This document shows, in pieces, positions 1 through 7,572 of a DNA stretch of 43,229 bases (position 1 is its first letter; each line of letters starts with the position of its first letter). This DNA is from Treponema_I sp045631425. Lineage in GTDB: Bacteria; Spirochaetota; Spirochaetia; Treponematales; Treponemataceae. The position numbers and the translations under genes were made by a program. Location: NCBI GenBank assembly GCA_045631425.1, contig JAZQUR010000063.1, positions 1 through 43,229 of the forward strand, read 5' to 3'. The notes below the pieces were generated by a model, which saw nothing but the letters and a program-made list of their open reading frames with translations, was not told the DNA's origin and did not search any database.

Positions 1-227
1 GCTTTTGATTTATCAAAAACAGAACTTTTTTTCACGTTATAAAGAGAAATTTCAAACTGATATTCAGAATTTACATTTTCTAAAACATTTCTAGAAATTG
101 AGTTTTTAGATAAAATATTTTGTAAGTCAAAATCCAAAAAAATTGAACTTTCATTCTTAAAATTTGATATATCACTGCATCCAAAAATAAAAAAAACTAC
201 AAAACATAAGCACAAAAATTTTTTCAT
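1..227 (-). CDS. Lipoprotein, N-terminal fragment (runs off the window edge)
   Basis: Reading the minus strand from an ATG at 227 gives an open frame that leaves the window. It begins MKKFLCLCFVVFFIFGCSD, a short positive N-terminus, a hydrophobic stretch and a lipobox ending in Cys17, so a secreted lipoprotein is expected. A good ribosome binding site (GGGAGAA) lies just upstream. The mature part contains a stretch like FLDFDLQNILSKNSISRN followed by EYQFEISLYNVKK. This resembles the start of the mature lipoprotein at 7573-10656 (IDFDLSILMKNIRSS, then EYTLKVFVYNAKN), so the two are probably paralogues. The function of the shared N-terminal domain is unknown to me, and the C-terminal part cannot be seen. 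Confidence 0.75.
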   Translation of the reverse strand, partial: MKKFLCLCFVVFFIFGCSDISNFKNESSIFLDFDLQNILSKNSISRNVLENVNSEYQFEISLYNVKKSSVFDKSK

Positions 228-345
228 TTCTTCTCCCGTAAAATAATATCAGTAACTTTAGAAAAAACGCTTCTACCAAAATTGTGAAAAACGTTTATCA
301 AACTTCATTTTTTTATTATAAAACACACATTCCTTGTCGTCAATT

Positions 346-828
346 TTACAAAACCAAGTCCACAAATTCGGCGTTACAAGCTTTTGCCAAATCCTCTGGA
401 TTGATAATAAGTTGCACACCACGAAGGCCGCCACTTATGCAGATTTTTTCATGCAAAGTCGCCAACTCATCAATAAAAGTTGTGTATTGCTTTTTCATAC
501 CAAGTGGCGAACAACCACCTCGAACATATCCAGTTAGAGAAAGCAATTCCTCTGGTTTAATGGGAGCGATTTCCTTGCATCCGGCAGCGTTTCTCGCTTT
601 TTTTAGATTTATCTCGTTTTCGGCGCTTTGGCAAAACACAAATATTTCTTTTTTATCACTTCGCATTACGATGGTTTTGTAAACTGTTTCTGGCGGAATA
701 CCAAGTTTTTCTGCAGTTCGATTTGCAGCACCTTTCGCAACCTCGTGATCAGTATTGTCTTCATATTCCCGAACTTCGTAGGAAATCTGTAAATTGTCCA
801 AAATTCGCATTGCATTTGTTTTCTTCAT
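346..828 (-). CDS. ybaK: YbaK/EbsC-type aminoacyl-tRNA deacylase
   Basis: This 160-residue protein matches the YbaK/ProRS-editing (INS-like) family over its full length. Family members hydrolyse Cys-tRNA(Pro) or Cys-tRNA(Cys) mischarged by prolyl-tRNA synthetase, in the cytoplasm. Seen in the sequence: the N-terminal strand KTNAMRILDNLQISYEVREY, the conserved Lys in VYKTIVMR, the central FVFCQSAENEINLKKAR segment, and the glycine-rich YVRGGCSPLGMKK loop typical of the family. There is no Shine-Dalgarno sequence. A TAAAAT hexamer ends six bases before the ATG, so the mRNA may be leaderless. It is divergent from the M15 peptidase gene. Whether the substrate is Cys-tRNA(Pro) or another mischarged tRNA cannot be told from the sequence. 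Confidence 0.9.
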   Translation of the reverse strand: MKKTNAMRILDNLQISYEVREYEDNTDHEVAKGAANRTAEKLGIPPETVYKTIVMRSDKKEIFVFCQSAENEINLKKARNAAGCKEIAPIKPEELLSLTGYVRGGCSPLGMKKQYTTFIDELATLHEKICISGGLRGVQLIINPEDLAKACNAEFVDLVL

Positions 829-834
829 ATTGAT

Positions 835-840
835 ATTTTA
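835..840 (-). promoter_or_regulatory. -10 hexamer TAAAAT for leaderless ybaK
   Basis: On the minus strand TAAAAT is followed by exactly six bases and then the ybaK ATG. No SD-like sequence is present, so transcription would start at or next to the start codon. No convincing -35 was found. The same arrangement recurs at six other genes in the window. Confidence 0.5.
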
Positions 841-915
841 ACAAGGTTTTTCGAAAAAATCATGAATATAAAAAGAAAAGTTATCGACAAGGTAGATTTT
901 TTTGTCATTTCAAGA

Positions 916-921
916 TATATT
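916..921 (+). promoter_or_regulatory. -10 hexamer TATATT for leaderless M15 peptidase gene
   Basis: TATATT, then six bases (922-927), then GTG at 928. This supports GTG 928 as the start of the M15 peptidase rather than the longer frame beginning at ATG 862. No Shine-Dalgarno sequence is seen for either start. Confidence 0.5.
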
Positions 922-927
922 TTCTAC

Positions 928-1926
928 GTGAAAAAAGCTTATTTGTATTACATCTTGTTTTTTATTTTTTCTATTACATTAATATTTGGATTTAAAATTT
1001 TTGCTAGCGAAGAAACTGAAAATAAAACAATTTCTGTAGAGTTTTCCAAAAATCAAGTTTCTATTTTTTCAGATATTTCCTACTCCATGAAAAAATTTTT
1101 TGGATTAAATTCAGAGCCTGATTTACTTTGGATTTTTAAGGAATCATATCCAAATATCACTTTTCGTAGCATCTTTGATTTTGAAAAAAAAGATTGGAAA
1201 ATTGTTATTTCCCAAAATGAAAAATCTATCACTCTTTACTGGGCAGATGGAAAATTTTTGCCACAAAAAGAACTTTATCGAAAAGATTTATATTCGGCTT
1301 TTTTGTATTCTTACCCAAAAGAAGTTCCAGACCCAAAAGATTTTACAGAAGAAGATATTAAACACATAAAAGAATATACAAGCACAGATAATCGAAGTGA
1401 AAGTTTAGGCACAGCGCAATTTTTGTACAATTTTATCTATGATGTAGAAACTAGAGGAAAAACGGAAGCTCATATCAAAGGTCATAGCTTTTTGAAAAAG
1501 CGAACAAATGCCCACCAGTTTATTCACGGGAAGTTGGATTTAGTACAAGCTGATATTTACGAGGCTGCGAAATCCGACGCCGAAGTTCAAAGTTTTTTGG
1601 ACAAGCTTGATAGTGCAGATTCTTATGCATGGCGGTCAATCAGTGATTCTGGAAATCGGTCTTTTCATAGTATGGGCTTGGCTATCGATGTTTTGCCAAA
1701 AGGCTGGGGACAAAAAAATCTTTACTGGGCTTGGCGTCGAGATATTGACCCGCAAAACTGGATGCTTTTGGATTTAGATCGTCGTTGGATGCCACCAGCA
1801 AAAGTTATCGAGATTTTTGAAAAACACGGCTTTATCTGGGGCGGAAAGTGGATTATCTGGGACAATATGCATTTCGAATATCGCCCCGAAGTGATTTTGT
1901 ATAACAATTTAGGATTTGTAGACTAA
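928..1926 (+). CDS. Exported M15-family (D,D- or L,D-) peptidase, VanY/CwlK-like
   Basis: With the GTG start the protein has 332 residues and begins VKKAYLYYILFFIFSITLIFGFKIFASEE, a classic signal peptide or membrane anchor. An ATG at 862 would add 22 residues in front of it. The C-terminal third carries the M15 zinc signature: His247 and Asp254 in SFHSMGLAIDV, and His315 in DNMHFEYR. Members cleave peptidoglycan stem peptides (D-Ala-D-Ala carboxypeptidase or L-Ala-D-Glu endopeptidase), so it probably trims the wall in the periplasm. The ~200-residue middle region is not recognisable to me. The last four bases overlap the convergent rpn gene, so transcription of the two may interfere. Exact bond specificity is unknown. 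Confidence 0.75.
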   Translation: MKKAYLYYILFFIFSITLIFGFKIFASEETENKTISVEFSKNQVSIFSDISYSMKKFFGLNSEPDLLWIFKESYPNITFRSIFDFEKKDWKIVISQNEKSITLYWADGKFLPQKELYRKDLYSAFLYSYPKEVPDPKDFTEEDIKHIKEYTSTDNRSESLGTAQFLYNFIYDVETRGKTEAHIKGHSFLKKRTNAHQFIHGKLDLVQADIYEAAKSDAEVQSFLDKLDSADSYAWRSISDSGNRSFHSMGLAIDVLPKGWGQKNLYWAWRRDIDPQNWMLLDLDRRWMPPAKVIEIFEKHGFIWGGKWIIWDNMHFEYRPEVILYNNLGFVD

Positions 1927-2825
1927 TCTTTTGCAAGTTCTTCTATAACATCAACCGATAAACCGGTTATAGCAGATATCTTGTCTACAGAATCGCCGTA
2001 GGTAAGCATTTTTTTTGCTGTATCTATGGCTTTTTCGTAAGTACCTTGTTCAATTCCCTGTGAAATACCACGTGCAAGGCCATCGTTAAAAGCTTCATCT
2101 CTTTGAACTTGTATGTCTGTGTCATAATCATATTCTGCGATTAACATATTAATTACCTCCGTAGATTTTCGTCCAAGATACTCAGAAAGTAACCCAATTT
2201 TGATAGCATGCTTTGTTGCCTCTGTTAATGGATTTTCCACATCGTCGGCAATATAAGACCTAACTAGTTCGATATAATTTGCATAATCATGTAATGGCTT
2301 ACACTGCTGTAAAATAGGATGATTTTCTTCAACATTAATATTAACAACTTTTACCGTAATTTCAAGAGGAATATTGCACTTTTCACTATGTTTTGTTTCA
2401 TGAAAAAGAAAAGCGTCTGATAGCTTTAACTCTTGTTCTTGTGGATATTTAGCTTTTCCATTGTAAAAAACGTAAAATTCTGGATAAGGAAGTTTTATCA
2501 GTTTTTTTTCAAAGCGTTTTTTAGGTTTGACGATTTTTTCATAAACTCGAGCAATGTATTCCAACATTCGAAAAGGCATATTTTCATTTATAGTGGATTG
2601 ATGTTCGATAAGTAGAACAATTTTATTATCAACAAGCATAGAAACGTCGTTGTAATACTTCATATAAAGCACATTTTCTAGCATAACAGGTTCTACTTCA
2701 GTTGATGTTGGGTCCAGATTTGAATTTGTAAGCGCGTTGTAAAGAGAAATAAATCTTTCTTTTGCGTAAATATCTTTTGCAAAAAGGTCTACAAAAACAG
2801 AATCCTTGTAATTTCGATTTGACAT
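1923..2825 (-). CDS. Rpn-family recombination-promoting nuclease / transposase-like (PD-(D/E)XK)
   Basis: This 300-residue protein belongs to the Rpn/PDDEXK_2 transposase-like family, DNA endonucleases with a YhgA-like fold that are abundant and multicopy in treponemes. Visible features are the N-terminal YKDSVFVDLFAKD, the catalytic region NDVSMLVDNKIVLLIEHQST (Asp, then the ExQ motif), and YPEFYVFYNGK. The C-terminal tail is the variable GLARGISQGIEQGTYEKAI type found in this family, with an HTH-like DSVDKISAITGLSVDVIEEL end. SD sequences AGGAG and AAGG lie before the ATG, inside a leader that can fold over the start. No terminal inverted repeats or target duplications were found, so it is not part of an obvious IS. 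It looks intact. Confidence 0.88.
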   Translation of the reverse strand: MSNRNYKDSVFVDLFAKDIYAKERFISLYNALTNSNLDPTSTEVEPVMLENVLYMKYYNDVSMLVDNKIVLLIEHQSTINENMPFRMLEYIARVYEKIVKPKKRFEKKLIKLPYPEFYVFYNGKAKYPQEQELKLSDAFLFHETKHSEKCNIPLEITVKVVNINVEENHPILQQCKPLHDYANYIELVRSYIADDVENPLTEATKHAIKIGLLSEYLGRKSTEVINMLIAEYDYDTDIQVQRDEAFNDGLARGISQGIEQGTYEKAIDTAKKMLTYGDSVDKISAITGLSVDVIEELAKD

Positions 2826-2898
2826 CCTTTTCTCCTAAAAAAATTATTGTAAGGTAGAAAAGGATATTTTCAAAAATAGGAGGAGATAAAATATCCTT
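2824..2898 (-). promoter_or_regulatory. rpn leader with two mutually exclusive stems
   Basis: On the minus-strand mRNA, 2898-2888 (AAGGATATTTT) can pair perfectly with 2870-2860 (AAAATATCCTT), giving an 11-bp stem. Alternatively 2865-2856 (ATCCTTTTCT) can pair with 2833-2824 (AGAAAAGGAT), which covers part of the SD and the start codon. The two stems share 2860-2865, so they exclude each other. This is an inferred fold-back control of nuclease translation. The first stem could also act as a weak terminator for the upstream methyltransferase gene. Confidence 0.4.
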
Positions 2899-2905
2899 AA
2901 AAACC

Positions 2906-2927
2906 TGTACATATAGTTATATGCACA
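2906..2927. repeat. Near-perfect 22-bp palindrome upstream of rpn
   Basis: TGTACATATA-GT-TATATGCACA: ten-base arms with one mismatch and a two-base centre. It lies between the methyltransferase stop and the rpn leader. It could be an operator or part of the promoter region. No bound protein can be named. Confidence 0.4.
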
Positions 2928-2981
2928 GAGTTTTCAAAAATTTAATGAAATTGAGAAAATTTGTTAAAAAAAATTGAAAAA

Positions 2982-3719
2982 CTACTTTCTAACCCGAATC
3001 AACAAAAAATCTGGTTTATGGAATAAATCCTTGTAGTCAGGATATTTTTCTAGAAGTTCCGCAGTTGGCAAAGGTTCTACCATTTTTTCAACTGTGAAGC
3101 CAGTTTCTATCAATGTGTTGATGATAGAAGAAAAAGTTCGGTGATATTTTTTTACGTTATCAACAAACCAAGTAGATTTTCGTTCCCCTTCAACGCCATA
3201 ATTTGAAAGATTGATGTACAACTTGTTCCCATTTTCGTCTTTTGTCCAGCGATTGCCACCAGAAAAACAAGTGCACAAAGGATTTTCCTGAGAAAAAAGA
3301 AATATCCCCTTTTCGTTAAGCATATCGTAAATATTTTTTACAACTCCAGAAAAATCTTCCACATAGTGAAATGCTAGAGAACTTACCACCACATCAAACT
3401 TTTCATTCAATTTTGAAATGTCTTCCATGGGCATATTAATGTAAGTTATTTTTGGATTAGCATTTTCGATTTTTGCAATTTCTAGCATTTTTTCTGAAAT
3501 ATCGATTCCAACAACTTTTTTTGCGCCACTTTCAACAAAGCGCTTACAATGTTCACCAAATCCACAACCTAAATCCAAAACAGCTTTGTCTTTTAAATCA
3601 GGCATCATAGAAAATAAAGCAGGAATTTCAAACAAATTATTTGCGTTTACTTCATTTTCTCTGATTTTTTTGTAGCCCTCAAAAAAAGTTTCATTATCAT
3701 AAATATTTTGAAGAGCCAT
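2982..3719 (-). CDS. Class I SAM-dependent methyltransferase
   Basis: This 245-residue cytoplasmic protein has the Methyltransf_11/25 fold. Motif I is AVLDLGCGFGEHCKRFVESG at about residues 48-67, followed by the acidic loop KVVGIDIS, the motif near DVVVSSLAFHYVED, and ENPLCTCF after the core. The substrate is not predictable; relatives act on small molecules or quinone-like compounds. A clear AGGTGA SD precedes the ATG. It starts 7 bp after the PNPOx-like gene, so the two are almost certainly co-transcribed and may act on the same compound or in the same detoxification step. Confidence 0.85.
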   Translation of the reverse strand: MALQNIYDNETFFEGYKKIRENEVNANNLFEIPALFSMMPDLKDKAVLDLGCGFGEHCKRFVESGAKKVVGIDISEKMLEIAKIENANPKITYINMPMEDISKLNEKFDVVVSSLAFHYVEDFSGVVKNIYDMLNEKGIFLFSQENPLCTCFSGGNRWTKDENGNKLYINLSNYGVEGERKSTWFVDNVKKYHRTFSSIINTLIETGFTVEKMVEPLPTAELLEKYPDYKDLFHKPDFLLIRVRK

Positions 3720-3726
3720 TTATCAC

Positions 3727-4119
3727 CTAAAATTTAACAACTTCTGGTGCGCCACCAAAGGAACTAAAAGTTGCGACAGCATTTTTTAGATACAAAACCT
3801 GAGTATTGTCATCGTTTTCGTTATACATTCCGCGGAGATTTTCGTAATCATCAAGCATAGATTTTTTTGCTTCGACTCTGTCGTCGTTTACCAATTCACA
3901 AGAAACTCTAAGCCAAAATCCATCTTTGAATGCGCAAATCTCTGCCTTTGGATTTTCTGCAAGTTGCTTTGAAACAGGCTTTATCTTCCCTGTTTGAATA
4001 TAAAGTTTACCTTCAAAAATATGAGCTGTGCCAAAAGGTCTAACACGTGGCTGATCGCCCTCAACTGTTGCAAGATAATAAACACCTGCATCTTTTAAAA
4101 ATTTACATACTCGTTCCAT
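3727..4119 (-). CDS. Pyridoxamine 5'-phosphate oxidase-fold flavoprotein
   Basis: This 130-residue protein has the split-barrel FMN-binding fold of the PNPOx-like/NimA superfamily. The N-terminal CKFLKDAGVYYLATVEGDQP and RPFGTAHIFEGKLYIQTG match the first strands and FMN-binding loop, followed by KPVSKQLAENPKAEICAF and LRVSCELVNDD. Such small members use FMN or F420-like cofactors to reduce small molecules, and some give nitroimidazole resistance. True pyridoxal-phosphate biosynthesis is unlikely because the protein is much shorter than PdxH. SD GGAGG is strong. It is the first gene of a two-gene unit with the methyltransferase. Confidence 0.8.
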   Translation of the reverse strand: MERVCKFLKDAGVYYLATVEGDQPRVRPFGTAHIFEGKLYIQTGKIKPVSKQLAENPKAEICAFKDGFWLRVSCELVNDDRVEAKKSMLDDYENLRGMYNENDDNTQVLYLKNAVATFSSFGGAPEVVKF

Positions 4120-4200
4120 TTTTTTCCTCCAAAAGATTTATTAAACTATATACTTTCTATGATAAGGCCAAATTTTGATAAAGTGAATATTTTTCGATTT

Positions 4201-4857
4201 TTAGCCTAGGATTTTTTCTTTGATTTTCAAACAGGCTTCAATGTGCATAATCCAATGGCGAGAAAATGGCATCTGAAGTAATCCCCGAATATCTTTGCCA
4301 CACCAATAATCGATGAGCCAAAAAGATTCTTCATCATGACTTACAACATTTAGCTTTTTAAGGGCAGATTTTTTCTCGCTAGATATTTTTGTTTTTAATG
4401 ATTCGCTCGTTAACTCTAAAATCATTTTATTCGAAGCGGATTTTACTTCTTTTGCGTAAGAAAAAAGTTCTTGAATATTTAATGATTTTGAAAAATCAAT
4501 CATCTGTTGATTTGAAAGTTCGTTTCCCGTAGTGATAATTTGTGAATTCAACCTATTTTGATAATCCCCTTGAAAAAAAATCTGATTATCATCTTTGATT
4601 AAAGAATTGCAAACAATATCTTCAATTCGGAAAAGGTGATAAATTGACCACGCAATAGTGGCATTGTCGTTTCCCTTGCTTTTTGGAAAAGGCAAGGCAG
4701 AAAAATCTTCCAAACTCAAATCAGAAAAAAACGATTCGATGATTTTAAACATTTCATTACGAAGGGAAAGCAAGGATTTTATCCCCTCCGAAAAAGTTTC
4801 TTGCTTTTTCAGCTGAGTTTGCATTTGTTTGTTCAAGTCTGACCAGGATTTTTTCAT
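4201..4857 (-). CDS. DinB-superfamily protein
   Basis: This 218-residue, mostly helical cytoplasmic protein looks like a DinB/YfiT four-helix-bundle member. His residues in the expected helices are visible: TIAWSIYHLFRIED, and SRHWIMHIEACLK near the C-terminus. These could provide the metal site of the family (thiol transferase or hydrolase-like enzymes). The reaction is unknown. Its ATG overlaps the TGA of the upstream HD-GYP gene (ATGA, 4854-4857), so its translation is probably coupled to that gene. Family assignment rests on pattern, not on strong motifs. Confidence 0.6.
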   Translation of the reverse strand: MKKSWSDLNKQMQTQLKKQETFSEGIKSLLSLRNEMFKIIESFFSDLSLEDFSALPFPKSKGNDNATIAWSIYHLFRIEDIVCNSLIKDDNQIFFQGDYQNRLNSQIITTGNELSNQQMIDFSKSLNIQELFSYAKEVKSASNKMILELTSESLKTKISSEKKSALKKLNVVSHDEESFWLIDYWCGKDIRGLLQMPFSRHWIMHIEACLKIKEKILG

Positions 4858-6152
4858 CGTAAACTAATATCTTTGTATTGTTTTTCGATTTTTTCTTTGC
4901 TGTCGAGGAAAACTTCTACAATTAAAGGATCGAAATCTTTGCCACTACCATTTGAGATTATTTCGTAACATTTTTCCAAAGGTAATGCATCACGATAACA
5001 GCGCTTTTCTGAAACTGCGTCAAAAACATCTGCAACAGCCATAATTCTTGCACAAAGTGGAATTTCCTTTTCTGCAAAACCCACTGGATATCCTTTTCCA
5101 TTCCATTTTTCGTGGTGATATTTTGCAACTTGATAAGACATTTTTGTATAATCTTCGTTTCCAAGATGTCCAAAAGTTTCTTCGATTATTCTGCCACCAT
5201 CAGAGGCGTGTTTTTTGATGATATCATATTCTTCGTCAGTAAGTTTCCCCGGTTTTTGCAAAATCACATCGGGCACACCGATTTTTCCAATATCATGCAT
5301 AGGAGCTGCCATGGAAAGATTGTGGATATAATCATTTGTTAAGATTTCTTTGTAATATCCTCGATTTCGTAGTTCTTCTGCCAAAAGTTTTACATAGGCT
5401 GTTGTGCGTTTTACGTGGCCGCCAGTACTACCATCTTTACTTTCTACAAGAGTTGCAAATCCCATAACCATTTCATCGTGATATTTTGATAATTCTTCGT
5501 AAACAGGATCTTCTTGATTCATATAAACGCATAAAACCAAAAGAGTTACCACAACGCTTGTTAGCAATGCTTCTGGAAAAATACCTTGAATAATTACAAC
5601 ACCACTAATACTGATTAAAAATGTCAAAATATTGATTCGCTTATTTGCATCAATATAACTCCATCTTTTTATTACAGCTAAAAATATGAAAATAACATAA
5701 ACTACACCAATAGAAAAACAAGTGTATGCAGAAATTCCCATAGAATAATTTGTATGCTGCCCAATTATAAACTCTAAATTTCCAATATTTGCAACTAAAA
5801 TAATTACATTTATAAGATAAGGCAGTGATAATACAAATCTTTTTGTTTTTGAAATCCTATAATTATATGCAGCTTTTAAAATATAACAGAACATCATATA
5901 AATTACGGTAACAAGAGAAAGCAAAAAACACATATGCAAAATTCTGTTTACCCAAGGATTTACTACATCAAGATAATTTACAGTAACTGCCGTAATTCCA
6001 TCAAAACTGATACAAATTAAGGCCAAATATAATATTTCATCGTAAATGCTTTTACTCAATTTTTTCTTATATTTTTTACATTCCCGAATATAATTAAGCA
6101 AAACGTACAAAACAATCAAAAAACATCCAATTTGCAATTTACAGAAATTCAT
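4854..6152 (-). CDS. Membrane-bound HD-GYP cyclic-di-GMP phosphodiesterase
   Basis: This protein has 432 residues. The first ~210 hold about seven membrane helices separated by short loops. A complete HD-GYP domain follows (about 225-425), with the HD pair in AAPMHDIGKIGVPD, His residues in KKHASDGG and KYHHEKWNGKGYPVG (the GYP motif), and MAVADVFDAVSEKR. Members hydrolyse c-di-GMP to pGpG or GMP, affecting motility and adhesion. All metal ligands that I can identify are present, so it is predicted active. The membrane part probably senses a signal. The SD is GAGG. It is the first gene of a two-gene operon with the DinB-like gene. Its membrane layout resembles that of the EAL protein at 20161-22080. 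Confidence 0.92.
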   Translation of the reverse strand: MNFCKLQIGCFLIVLYVLLNYIRECKKYKKKLSKSIYDEILYLALICISFDGITAVTVNYLDVVNPWVNRILHMCFLLSLVTVIYMMFCYILKAAYNYRISKTKRFVLSLPYLINVIILVANIGNLEFIIGQHTNYSMGISAYTCFSIGVVYVIFIFLAVIKRWSYIDANKRINILTFLISISGVVIIQGIFPEALLTSVVVTLLVLCVYMNQEDPVYEELSKYHDEMVMGFATLVESKDGSTGGHVKRTTAYVKLLAEELRNRGYYKEILTNDYIHNLSMAAPMHDIGKIGVPDVILQKPGKLTDEEYDIIKKHASDGGRIIEETFGHLGNEDYTKMSYQVAKYHHEKWNGKGYPVGFAEKEIPLCARIMAVADVFDAVSEKRCYRDALPLEKCYEIISNGSGKDFDPLIVEVFLDSKEKIEKQYKDISLR

Positions 6153-6263
6153 ATTTACCTCTTATTTGTATAAGACAGTTTAATATACTTTTTAATAATT
6201 TTAAAACACTTCAGTAAAAAACTTCCGTTACTTTGATAATTGCATTTTTATCAAATTTTCCTT

Positions 6264-7430
6264 TTATTTCAACCCATCAATAAGCATCTTTGCACTAGCC
6301 CAGGCCCAATGTAAATTATAGCCCCCAAGCATTCCTGTAACGTCTAGCGCTTCCCCGATAAAGTAAAGCCCCGGACACTTTCTTGCTTCCATAGTTTTTG
6401 GGAAAATCTCGTCTACAGAAACGCCGCCACGAGTAACCTCTGCTTTATCATAGCCGTCAAGTTTTTCCACTTCCAATACAAAATGATTAAAAACTCTAGC
6501 AACTTCTTCCATCTCAGATTTTTTCATTTGAGCAAGATTGTAATCCTTTTCTTTTAGCAAAACCTTCACCAAAGATTTTGGTAAATATTCTCCTAAAATG
6601 TTTACCAAAGATTTTTTGCTAGATTTCTCTTTTTGAATCAAAGCTTCTACATCAACATCTGGAAGAAAATTAAAAGTGATTTCTGTTTTCCCGTTTACAA
6701 AAAGGGAAAGATTTAACGCAAGAGGTCCACTAAAACCGCGATGAGTAAACAAAAGTTGGTCAGTAAATTGGCGCTTCCCGATTTCCGCCTTTGCAGTTAT
6801 GGCGTTTCCGCTTAGAGAGGCAAAATCAAACTGGCAATTTTCCGGATAACGAATCCCCGCCAAAGCTGGAAACATTGGGATTGTCTTAATATCAAAGTTT
6901 TTCGCAATTTTTGCAGCAATATTTGTAGCGCCCAGCTGAGGATAAGAAAGTCCACCACTTGCCACCACCACGTTTTTCGCAAAGACAGGCTCTTGGTTTG
7001 TTTCAATTTCAAAAATCTCCCCATCCTTAGAAAGATTTTGAACAAGACATTCAGTTTTGAAAGTGTGATTTTCGCCTTGACCGTCTTCCAACAAAGCTTC
7101 CAAAATTGATTTTGCCCCACTTAAAGTAAAAAGTTTTCCATTATCCCGTTCTTCATAAGGAATATTGTGAGCTTCGATAATATCCAAAAAATCGTAAGTG
7201 CCGAACTTTGCCAAAAATGACTTCATAAAATGAGGATTTGAGCACACAAAATTATCCGGCGCAAGATAGAGGTTTGTAAAATTACACTTTCCGCCACCAG
7301 TTGCCAACAGTTTTAGACCAAGTTTTTGGTTTCCTTCTATAAGAATAACTTTTTTATCTTTCAAACCTCGAAGCGCAAAAAGCCCCGCAGCTCCACCACC
7401 GATTATGGCAAAATCAAAAATTTCTTTCAT
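6264..7430 (-). CDS. BaiN/RdsA-family NAD(P)/FAD-dependent oxidoreductase
   Basis: With the ATG at 7430 the protein has 388 residues and begins MKEIFDFAIIGGGAAGLFAL, the dinucleotide-binding fold of the HI0933/BaiN family. Further family marks are LLATGGGKCNFTN, VVASGGLSYPQLGATN, GIRYPE, LLFTHRGFSGPLALNLS and the C-terminal GEALDVTGMLGGYNLHWAWASA. The physiological substrate is uncertain in most bacteria; some relatives reduce bile-acid intermediates. I prefer 7430 over the ATG at 7436 because a TATTCT hexamer sits exactly six bases upstream of 7430 and there is no SD for either. It stands alone, with the large lipoprotein gene upstream on the same strand. Confidence 0.9.
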   Translation of the reverse strand: MKEIFDFAIIGGGAAGLFALRGLKDKKVILIEGNQKLGLKLLATGGGKCNFTNLYLAPDNFVCSNPHFMKSFLAKFGTYDFLDIIEAHNIPYEERDNGKLFTLSGAKSILEALLEDGQGENHTFKTECLVQNLSKDGEIFEIETNQEPVFAKNVVVASGGLSYPQLGATNIAAKIAKNFDIKTIPMFPALAGIRYPENCQFDFASLSGNAITAKAEIGKRQFTDQLLFTHRGFSGPLALNLSLFVNGKTEITFNFLPDVDVEALIQKEKSSKKSLVNILGEYLPKSLVKVLLKEKDYNLAQMKKSEMEEVARVFNHFVLEVEKLDGYDKAEVTRGGVSVDEIFPKTMEARKCPGLYFIGEALDVTGMLGGYNLHWAWASAKMLIDGLK

Positions 7431-7436
7431 GGGCAT

Positions 7437-7442
7437 AGAATA
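7437..7442 (-). promoter_or_regulatory. -10 hexamer TATTCT for leaderless flavoprotein gene
   Basis: On the minus strand TATTCT-N6-ATG, with the ATG at 7430. This favours 7430 over the ATG six bases upstream. No SD and no convincing -35 are seen. Confidence 0.45.
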
Positions 7443-7572
7443 GCCGATTATGATAAATTTGAAAAGAGAGAGTGTAATTAACTTCCATTTTAATTTGGCA
7501 TTTTCATCATTACGTTATTTGCTAAATTCTTGGTTGATGAAGAAAGTCTAAGCAAACAGAAGAATACGAGGA

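Noticed and set aside
284..682. Plus-strand frame opposite ybaK
   Set aside because: It is antisense to a well-supported gene and shows no recognisable protein features.
1923..2825. Rpn gene as a complete insertion sequence
   Set aside because: No terminal inverted repeats or target-site duplication could be found at its ends.
3727..4119. PdxH (pyridoxal-phosphate synthesis)
   Set aside because: The protein is far too short and lacks the PdxH C-terminal signature; it fits the small PNPOx-like/NimA group instead.
7437..7572. Possible terminator between the lipoprotein and flavoprotein genes (TTCATCA...TGATGAA)
   Set aside because: The 7-bp stem has a ~27-base loop and no T-run.
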